Part shown: positions 56,036 through 64,000 of the stretch, piece by piece | Layout: every line of letters begins with the position of its first letter | Position numbering within the stretch: position 1 is the first letter of the stretch | Assembly (NCBI GenBank): GCA_001599915.1 | Contig: BCIG01000017.1 | Location: 62,001 to 126,000 of the forward strand | Direction: 5' to 3' | Length of the DNA stretch: 64,000 nucleotides | From: Symbiotaphrina buchneri | Taxonomy: Eukaryota; Ascomycota; Symbiotaphrinales; Symbiotaphrinaceae | Notes under the pieces: generated by a model | What the model saw: only the letters and a program-made list of their open reading frames with translations | Database searches by the model: none | Told to the model about the DNA's origin: nothing | Program-made: the position numbers and the translations under genes

Positions 56036-57686
56036 AGCGTGGGAGTATTGACGGCAGCAACTTGGAGAAGAATGAAGGAGCTTTGGGCATCACCCACTGC
56101 GGGGAAGTATGCCGTACAAATCGTCGTCATCTGAGCAAACATGACAAACTACAGCAAGCTCACCACTCTATCATTTGCACTATTACTCATTGGGATAGTA
56201 CCGGCAATGTTAGCGCTCTTGCATGAACGGTTTTTAGCAGCTGCCGTACTCCGTAGAGCCAGCCTCTTGCACCATTTATCATTGCAAGTATGTACTGAAC
56301 ATAAATGTCTCCAATAGAACCCGTCAGCAAGGAGAGCAGGCAACTCCGTAGTCCGCTTTTGTTCTTATTTTCCAAATTCGGCCAAGTTGAATCATGTGGA
56401 ACAGTGTTGCATGGGTGACATCAGCTCAATCTGTGAAGGATGTGTGCACGGAAGGCTCTCTATATCTGTCCCCTGTGCCTATCATAGGATGAACCCTTCA
56501 GACCCCGTCATATGGGGACGATGTCTTTAAGTCACATTGAAGGAGATTTCTGATATGGCATATGCTGAAGTGCTCCGTTTTGCCAAGTGCAATAATACGA
56601 CTTCAATGGGACAAGCGAAAGCAACAACATGATGATATGCAATTTGCCTCAACCGAAGGATTTTGTCGAGATAGCATTTAACAAAAAGGGTTGTCAACAA
56701 CCTCGGAGGAGAGTCAGGACCGGCGAGGCCGGGAAATAAATGTGGAGGCGTGACCTGCCACAGGCCACGAGTACAAGGCCAGCTACCATAGTTCAGGCGT
56801 ACTGGTAGCCAGACTTGGCGCCGACCGTCATTTATTATGGGGCTCCTCTCAAATACCATCGTTTCATTCTGTCTAGGAGTATCGACATATGCTCTGAAAC
56901 AACAGCCAAAACAATAATTGAGGATCCAAAGTCTCTAGAAACCCTTCTGAACGCGTCACGAGAGCTTGGTGAGGCTGTTGTAAATGTGTGCTCGTAAAGG
57001 TGAATTTTGTCCATCACATCTCCAATTTTCATTCCGCTGGCTGCTCCACAACCGGATCGGGCGCAGAGGAGAAGGATTTTATATTCGCTAAAGGGGACGG
57101 GGTTACCACCTCTCAAATTGCACATCCGCTTTTCCACCCTCGTCCATCACCAACTCCTCTTCAACGATACTCATCTCGAGCCTGCCCATGATCCCCCTCT
57201 AGGTCCATGACGGGCTGCGACACATCTGACACTCAGCATTCATGATAGCGACGGCTTGTACGGGTACGATTTGACGCATCGCTTGCGCGCATTGGTTCTT
57301 AGCCACCTCCGGTCTCCGTACCGCCTACTGTACCAATACCAGTACCAGCGAGTACTGTCCCTGCACCATCAGCGGAACCGTGGGCTGCCTGCATCCCAAA
57401 CCACCACCGCGAGCATCAGTTCTGCCGCCTCTTGTCACGGTTGGAGAACTGCCCTGCGAGCCGACAGTCGACAGTTCAGCAAGCAAGGCGCCTCATAGTC
57501 TTGCTGGATCGACCCTCCGGCGCGTTTCGTGGTGCTCAGGATCGAGTCGCTCCTTTTTAGTGCGTTCATTTGGTGCGCTACGCAACGCTTTCTCCAAGGA
57601 CGCAAGGAGCGCCCCCGTGCCTCCAGCATACCTTCGATACACGAAAGCGTGTTTGGTCTCTGATTTCGTAAAATTACATTGTCAGA
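56036..57686. other. Intergenic / long leader of the RRM-R3H gene
   Basis: No gene is supported. The last about 650 bp are pyrimidine-rich on the plus strand and could be a long 5' leader of the RNA-binding protein gene at 57687. Confidence 0.45.
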
Positions 57687-59591
57687 ATGACCAGCTATCA
57701 ACATCACGATATGTATTACGATAACCCTCCGTCTCGCTCTCCTGAATCTCGTCGTCCCCATCAACCCACTTTACACCGACAATCCTCGAGACATTTCGAC
57801 ACCTACGCCCACTTACCTAGTGGATTATATACCGGCGAGGACCACGGGGCTCGTTACGAGCCTCCAAGGTTTGACAGGATGAACGCGACAATGCATCCGG
57901 GGTACAGCTACAATATGCCGGGGGCTCAAACTTGGAACCCGAATGCATTCGATGGTGCGAACACTTTTGTTGGATTCGGGGCGACTGGCCGAGTGAAACC
58001 CTCATCCAGAGGGCGAAGTGCGCTACCAACGGTTCGTCGATAAATGGAACGCTGATTCTCTAATCCAACACTTGCTGACTCTTCTTGTCTACAGACATGG
58101 CTCGATGCTCCGCAAGGTCTGCAGACCGTCAGCCCCTTCGCCGCGCTAAGCACCTCTTCGATGGGCAGCTCTGGGTTTCGCCATGAGCTGAACTCCGAAC
58201 CAGACGAGGAGCTCATTCCAACTGCCATCGTCATCAAGAACATCCCATTCGCTGTGAAGAAAGAACAGCTTGTTCAACTTATGACCGACATGAATCTTCC
58301 TCTACCGTATGCTTTCAACTATCACTTCGATAATGGTGTATTTAGAGGCTTGGCCTTTGCCAATTTCACGACGCCTGAGGAGACCGCTGCTGTCATTGAG
58401 CACTTGAATCATTTTGAATTGCAGGGAAGGAAGCTTAGAGTTGAGTATAAGAAGATGCTGCCTTTGGCAGAGAGGGAACGCATCGAAAGGGAAAAAAGGG
58501 AGCGCCGTGGCCAGCTTGAGGAACAACATCGGCCTATGCCATCCTCGCAGCTTCAGAATCAGCATTCGATGTCCTCCATGTCATCGCATGTTATCCCAGC
58601 GACTTCGCCGTCCCCTGCGTCGCAACGTGGCGCGAAGCCTGGTACGTCATTCTACTCCTATTCGCTGGTCTAGTCTAACCTTTCCTCAGATGTTGATCTG
58701 AATGATCCGCAAACCCTTCAATTTTACTCGCAAATGCTGCTGTTCAAAGATGACTTGACCAGAGAAGCATTGATCTTCCCGTCAACGTTGACCCCTCCTC
58801 AACGCCGGATCGTCCACACACTGGCTCATCATATGTCTCTCGCTCATGTCTCGCGTGGGAACGGAGAGCAACGTCAAGTCCACGTCTTCCGAGCCCCTCC
58901 TGGGTCAAACATGAGCCCTCCACTTCAGCATGTTCCAACTACACATGCATCTGACTCACGCCGTGCTCTAAATCGGGCGGCGACGATTGACTTCAGTGAA
59001 GCGCGTGGTTCAGATCCGGGATTATACGGCACATTGGCGCGACAAACCTCAGGTCTGCTGGGCATCCCTGGCTCACCAGGAGGAGGTCTCGCAAACCTCC
59101 GTGCCGCGAAATCCTTCGCAGACCTCCGCTCCTACACTCCGTCTCCAGTGCCGTCCACAGCTAGCTTCCCGGCGGCCATCGGAGGAGGCATGGGAAACAG
59201 ATACAACGAGTATATCCAGGGTAGCATGGCTTCGAACACACCGAGCCTAACGCCTACTGCGACAAGTGTGGGAATGTCTTCCAACCGCGATCGGGACGAG
59301 AAAACCTTGCTCGTAAACGGCCTAGGTGGCCTGTCCATCAATGGACCATCCTCCGGGTTCGGGAGAAACACGATACGGCAACAGGAGCTGAGAGGGATGG
59401 TGTCATGGGAATCTGATTCATCGCCTCACCCTTCGGGGCCTATTGGCAGTAACAGGAACCTCGGCGTTTCTTACGAGGATCAACAATCACAACACTCACA
59501 GCAACAGAGCCCCCGCGAGCGAGGCAGGGATGGTATGCCTATGAGGCAGCCACGTGGACCAACCGGAACCGGATTCGGTGGCGTGCAGTGA
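57687..59591 (+). CDS. RRM and R3H domain RNA-binding protein (PIN4/Cip-like)
   Basis: A cytoplasmic RNA-binding protein of 597 residues in three exons: 57687-58031, 58095-58641 and 58690-59591. The Tyr/Pro/Ser-rich N-terminus is followed by an RRM (IPTAIVIKNIPFAVKKEQLVQLM ... GVFRGLAFANF, residues about 145-230) and a basic helix (ERERIEREKRERRGQ). The R3H-associated region is DLNDPQTLQFYSQMLLFKDD then TLTPPQRRIVHTLAHHMSLAHVSRGNGEQRQVHVF. The C-terminus is low-complexity with a GGLANLRAAKSFADLRSY segment typical of fungal homologues. Yeast PIN4 and fission yeast cip1/cip2 share this order and act in mRNA control and cell-cycle or stress checkpoints. Intron 1 uses an unusual GTTCGT donor. Confidence 0.9.
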
Positions 59592-61462
59592 CGATCCCGT
59601 ACTAATGGACAAATGGGAAGCCGGACAGACAACGGAGACATGAATGGAGATGTACAAAGTCAAAATGGCGTGGAGATCGTGGTCGAGTGATGATTACGAT
59701 GAACACGATTGAAAAGGAGAAAAGAGATTAATAATGCACGGATGAAGACGATATTGCATCACGGCGATGTTGAGTGGAGGAAGAAGACACGAAGGACGAA
59801 TGATACACTTGGATGGCGCAAGTACAAACTACACTGTCATGTAATTGACGACCTTGACGACGACGGATAACGTACGTTGAACGGACTGTATCTGACGAAA
59901 CGACGACGACTGCACGTGTGCACGATTCACACCCAGTAGAGGAGAAGAGAGTGCCATTTCTCTCATAATAAGGGTCGATGACTATTTTGCGTGGTCATCA
60001 CCCTGCCCTGTTGGAATGGTACTCGGACTCATGATGCAAGCGAAGAAAAACACAACAAAAGCGCCTTCTGCGACTGCTATTGCCACTGCTGTTGAAGTTG
60101 ATGTTTGTTCAGAGGTGCAGTGGGGGATGAAATGAACTGTTCTCTGGCTGGCTTATTGCATTTGATTTGTTTTACTCAAAGCTTCTCTTTCCGCGCTTTG
60201 CATGCTGTTTATCTGCCGTTGATATTTTCTCATGCTGCATCTTCGCCTTGTCCATTTTTCTGCTTCTCACCTCATGCAGCAACCCGGTTTGGCATATTTC
60301 GACGGCTGTCCTCCCCTTTCTGCGAGCTGCTTTTTTTCTCGCGTCACGCCGCTTTCCCCTTCCACCAACATATTCCCGGCCCGCACCGTCTACGTGCGTC
60401 GCCGGCAAGCCCTCTTACTGTTGCATATTCCTGGTAGTTAGCTCGGATCTTACGTCGCGCTTGCATCTACCTAATACAATCACTTGAACCATCAGCGCGG
60501 CCGTTCCCCTCGTTCTGTCTCTGCTCGGCTCTCTCTCCTCGCGTGAGAGAGAAGCTCCCTGCATAGACCTACAGGCAGTAGTAAGCAACCCCCTGGGCCC
60601 CTTCCCTTGCCGCTTGGATCTGAACCACCCTTCGGCCCTCGTCCTACATGTCATCTAGACGCATCTGCCGCTGCGAGGGGTCTGGTCGCTATCCCATGTA
60701 TGCGCTCATTGGGTTCAAGCTCATTCCTCATCCTCTCTCGAAGCGGCATAGTTCCGTGGCTGGTGAGGAATGCGGCTCCGCGTCCACAGCTCCTTCCCCC
60801 TGAGGCAGCGCGCGGGCGCACTGGACAGACACGCTGCAGGGGCAGCACTTTCCCAGTTGGGATTGGATGGTACTTTTCAGGGAGGTCAGTGGATCAGTGG
60901 GTCAGTCTCTTGGAACAGGATAGTGATCATAGGGTTGCATAGGCCTAGGAACGGAGACGGGTCCGAAAGACCAGTAGGGGGCAGCAAATAGGGGGAGGCC
61001 GTCGGCCCGCTGTTATAGCAACTTTTCCCCTCGCATCGTGACTTCATTATCAGCATGTTTCACCGTGCAAAGTTGGGGCCCACAAAGAAGATGGCTGTCT
61101 AATGCCTTCATTTGGTCTCGCTGGTCAACTATCGCTGCTGTCTTAATAGCTCCCACCCAGCAGAGCTTCACCGCCCGTAAAAGAAAAAGCAGAAAGCAAA
61201 AGCACACCCCATATCACTTGTACGCGCCGATCCGCAAGAATGACCCCGAAGAAAAGAAATCCCGTTGAGTGGAGGAGATTTGAGCGTGACCCAGAGTACT
61301 CGCATTGCCTGTGTATCGGACCATGGTTATCCGCCTGGATTGCTCGCTCGGCGGCGAAGATGCACATCCGGCCAGGCACTCCACCTCATCAAGCTCAACC
61401 CCCAACATGCAGTGCCAAGCCGTACCCTATCTCCCCTTCAAGTATGACTCATATCGACCAGT
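59592..61462. other. Intergenic, no gene supported
   Basis: This holds the 3' flank of the RRM-R3H gene, a pyrimidine-rich stretch (about 60180-60560) and the 3' flank of H2A.Z. Short frames on both strands carry no recognisable protein. Confidence 0.5.
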
Positions 61463-62221
61463 CTATGCCTCCAAGGCCTTGCCTTTCTTCTTCTGCTCAA
61501 CCTTCAATAGCAGCGCGCGGTTGATGTGTGGCAGCACACCACCAAAGGCAATCGTTGCGCGAATCAGGGTGTCCAATTCTTCGTCACCACGGATGGCGAG
61601 TTGCAGGTGGCGAGGGGTGATACGCTTGACTTTGAGATCCTTGGCGGCGTTCCCTGCCAATTCAAGCACTTCGGCGGTCAGATACTCCAGAACGGCGGTA
61701 ACGTAGACAGCAGCTATGATAACGTTAGTCCTATGACGCGCATATTCGGGGAGATCTGAAAGGTCTGAGCAGCACGTACCCTTGGCACCGACGCGCATTT
61801 TGTTCTGGGTGTTGTTCTTCAGGAAACGCTTGATACGACCGCAAGGGAACTGCAGAGATCTATGTCAGCTAGACTGCCTGTAAATAGACTCCAGAACGGT
61901 TATGGAAACCCGGCTGGGACGATCTTGATCAAACGGCCTGGATACTTGCACGAAGAGCGGATGGCGCGACGCACGCATGGATGTAAAATCCTTTCACGCT
62001 GTGGTGTGATGTGCCACCATCTCCCTCCTCGGCGCCATCGTAATCTCTGCCGTTTGATACCATGATTCACGTCGCGCAACGTTTGCGACTCCATCTGAGC
62101 CGAAAGAAAGATCATCACCAACCTGCAGGCCAGCCTTCACGCTGTGAGACTTCTGACTCTTGGAACCACCATCCTTGGGGCCGGCTTTGCCGCCATGAGA
62201 CTTTCCCTTTCCTCCAGACAT
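61463..62221 (-). CDS. HTZ1: Histone variant H2A.Z
   Basis: A nucleosome component that replaces H2A at promoters and is deposited by SWR1. It has 139 residues in three exons: 62221-62123, 61849-61780 and 61713-61463. The N-terminal tail is [16 protein letters not shown], rich in acetylatable lysines. KAGLQ splices to [23 protein letters not shown] and then to [51 protein letters not shown]. The H2A.Z-specific features are the [24 protein letters not shown] helix, [12 protein letters not shown] instead of canonical H2A's GGVLPNI, and the extended acidic-patch region (DEELD). Intron 1 is long (273 bp). Confidence 0.95.
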
Positions 62222-64000
62222 ATTTCTATCGCGAGGACTTGTGGCGCTGGCTGAGAGTTGTTGATGTAGGCGATGCTATCGATGCGCACACGATGTGGGT
62301 TGAAGAGAGCGATGTGGCGGAGGCTGCCTGTGACGCGAGGGAAGTGGTAGTGGAAGTTGGTGAGAGATGACGAGGCGGAGGGTTGTTTTGGTTTTGGAGG
62401 AGTGGACGTGTTCGAGAAATATGCGGTTGATCTGCCTAGCGAGCCGCTAAAATCCGTTTGAATCGCTCGCTCTCTTCGGCGCTAGCCATTTCCGTACACG
62501 CAGGCCACTCATGCTGCAGCTGATGTGATGGCTGCACAGAGATGAGAAGGCAACATCTGATCCGTCAGTATCGGTAGTGAGACGATGTTGAAAGATGCAA
62601 CGGGCAAAAGTACGAATACTTTGGCCACTGCACTGTGGATTTGTGAAGGTGTAGCCTCATCGTAAAAGCCCATCTGCTGGGCTCATGTTCCGTGGTGCCA
62701 AGGGCTCAGCCAGCTGGCCGTCCGGGAGTAAACATGGCCTGGGAGAGGTGTCCATGTTCCATCCGAGATCTGGCGGTATTTTGACCATCATCTCTCGAAC
62801 TGTGCATCTTGCACAGACCATAGCAGCCAAAAAGCTGACCGAACAACTTCAAGCAAGGCTGCAGAAGTGGTGATATCAAGCCGAGTAGCAGCCAGCTTGT
62901 GGGGTGCCAGTCCGCAGGCGCTCTTGACAGCCAAATCCAAGAGCCGAGTCCACGTGACTTAGCGCTCGGATCGGACGCATATAAACCCGGCTGCCCGAGT
63001 GCCCCTTGCCCGGGCCCGGCCTCCGCAAACATCACATTGGGTGTGACAAACGGTGAGCAATAGTCTCATATGGAGACTGCAAGACCGTGAGCGGCGGATG
63101 GTATCGTCCGGACTTTCTTCAATGCATTATTTCTACAAGCGCTGGTCCTTAGGGTTCACCAGAGTATGGATCCTAGGTTCTGAGGAAACGTTATGGCTTT
63201 CGGGAACACCTATGGGGTGGTCGAGGCAAGATTATCAGGCGGGTACTGGTAGATGTGATGAAAGAATGGCTGATGGAAGAAGAAAATTATGAGATCATAT
63301 CTACAGGATTCCGGACTTTATGAGCTACACGAGACTATACATTGGGACTGACCAAAAAGCGTCAGAAACCTCTCCGGCCAAAGTCGATAATGTAAAAGGG
63401 ATATGTCTGCCTCTGCAGGTTACATAGATATAAATCTGAGTGCAACCAACAAAAAATCCGAGCAATGTGTTGTGTTGCCCGGAGGCATTTATTGCCCCAC
63501 GACTGCAACTCGCTGCCGTAGGAGGAAAGTAATCTGTGAGCGAGCCCCTGGACTTAGACTCCGGAATTTCCTCCCTGCGTATACGGTTCCCGTCCGTCCG
63601 TTGCGCCCACACTGTCAGTTGGCCTCAAGCTGTCAGACAACCACCGGGGAGCTTGTCGCCTCGGCCACGTTCCATCCCCGGCAACCTTAACGATATCGCC
63701 TTTAAGGCTCATTTCTAGAGTCGTGTCGAAGATATGGGTGTTCTTCCCGGGCGCGTTCATATGGCAAACGAGCTGATGAAGAGTGCGAAGAAGTCCAGGT
63801 AATGGACTAAGTCTTATAGCGACAATTTAAATGTTAGTAAGGTAATCTTTCTACAAGGATGAACTTAGCTTTTAATGCGCAATGCTGCCAAGTCCATTTA
63901 GCTCTGTGACTGCTCTCTGGAGCCTTCCCAGATAGCTCTATTGACTCTAGAAGGATATCCCTGTGTTAAGATCGTCGTTAACTGGCGGCTGACGAGACAA
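62222..64000. other. H2A.Z upstream region and intergenic DNA to window end
   Basis: The H2A.Z promoter and leader, then about 1.5 kb without a supported gene. A gene that begins or ends beyond 64000 may extend into this stretch unseen. Confidence 0.45.

Noticed and set aside
1-64000. A complete secondary-metabolite cluster
   Set aside because: P450, acyltransferase and MFS genes are present, but there is no PKS, NRPS, terpene synthase or DMATS in the window.

Overview
The window is nuclear DNA of a filamentous ascomycete (Pezizomycotina, perhaps Dothideomycetes). Evidence: short spliceosomal introns of about 46-270 bp with GT donors, CTRAY-like branch sites and AG acceptors; fungus-specific families (Zn2Cys6 regulator, Dal5-type transporter, GH64 glucanase, PhiA/IgE-binding-like secreted protein, 2EXR/F-box-like protein, hybrid histidine kinase); and housekeeping genes with fungal features. 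The class-level placement is an impression, not a measurement. All exon maps were built by hand from frame continuity and splice signals.

Layout. 0-4 kb: an acr-2-like Zn2Cys6 regulator and a small membrane protein, followed by about 4 kb with no gene I can support. 8-22 kb is an accessory-looking block: a secreted PhiA/IgE-binding-like protein, an MFS organic-anion permease with a cluster of GATA sites upstream, a GH64 beta-1,3-glucanase, a cytochrome P450 facing a BAHD-type acyltransferase, and a membrane-anchored histidine-acid-phosphatase-like protein that seems to lack the catalytic HD pair. 22.7-27.5 kb: a seven-exon GAF hybrid histidine kinase with one canonical and one degenerate receiver domain. 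28.2-28.8 kb: a 584-bp non-autonomous DNA transposon with 78-bp terminal inverted repeats and a perfect 9-bp target duplication (Mutator-like).

29-36 kb is core cell biology: PIG-P (GPI anchor synthesis), striatin (STRIPAK scaffold) and RAD14/XPA (nucleotide excision repair). A 14-TM DHA2 drug-efflux transporter follows at 37-39 kb. Then come a MINDY-type deubiquitinase ending in a CaaX box, divergent from TRM6 (tRNA m1A58 methyltransferase subunit), and ARPC3 (Arp2/3 complex). A long 2EXR/F-box-like gene at 49-51 kb is interrupted by two mutually compensating frameshifts. CWC27 (spliceosomal cyclophilin), an 85-residue microprotein, an aldo-keto reductase, a PIN4-like RRM/R3H RNA-binding protein and histone H2A.Z complete the window.

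No biosynthetic backbone enzyme (PKS, NRPS, terpene cyclase) is present, so the P450/acyltransferase pair is not a complete metabolite cluster here. I found no rRNA, tRNA, CRISPR array or virus-derived element I could support. The strongest points for follow-up are the Mutator-like MITE, the pseudo-receiver in the kinase, the CaaX-tailed deubiquitinase, the catalytically altered acid phosphatase and the doubly frameshifted 2EXR gene.
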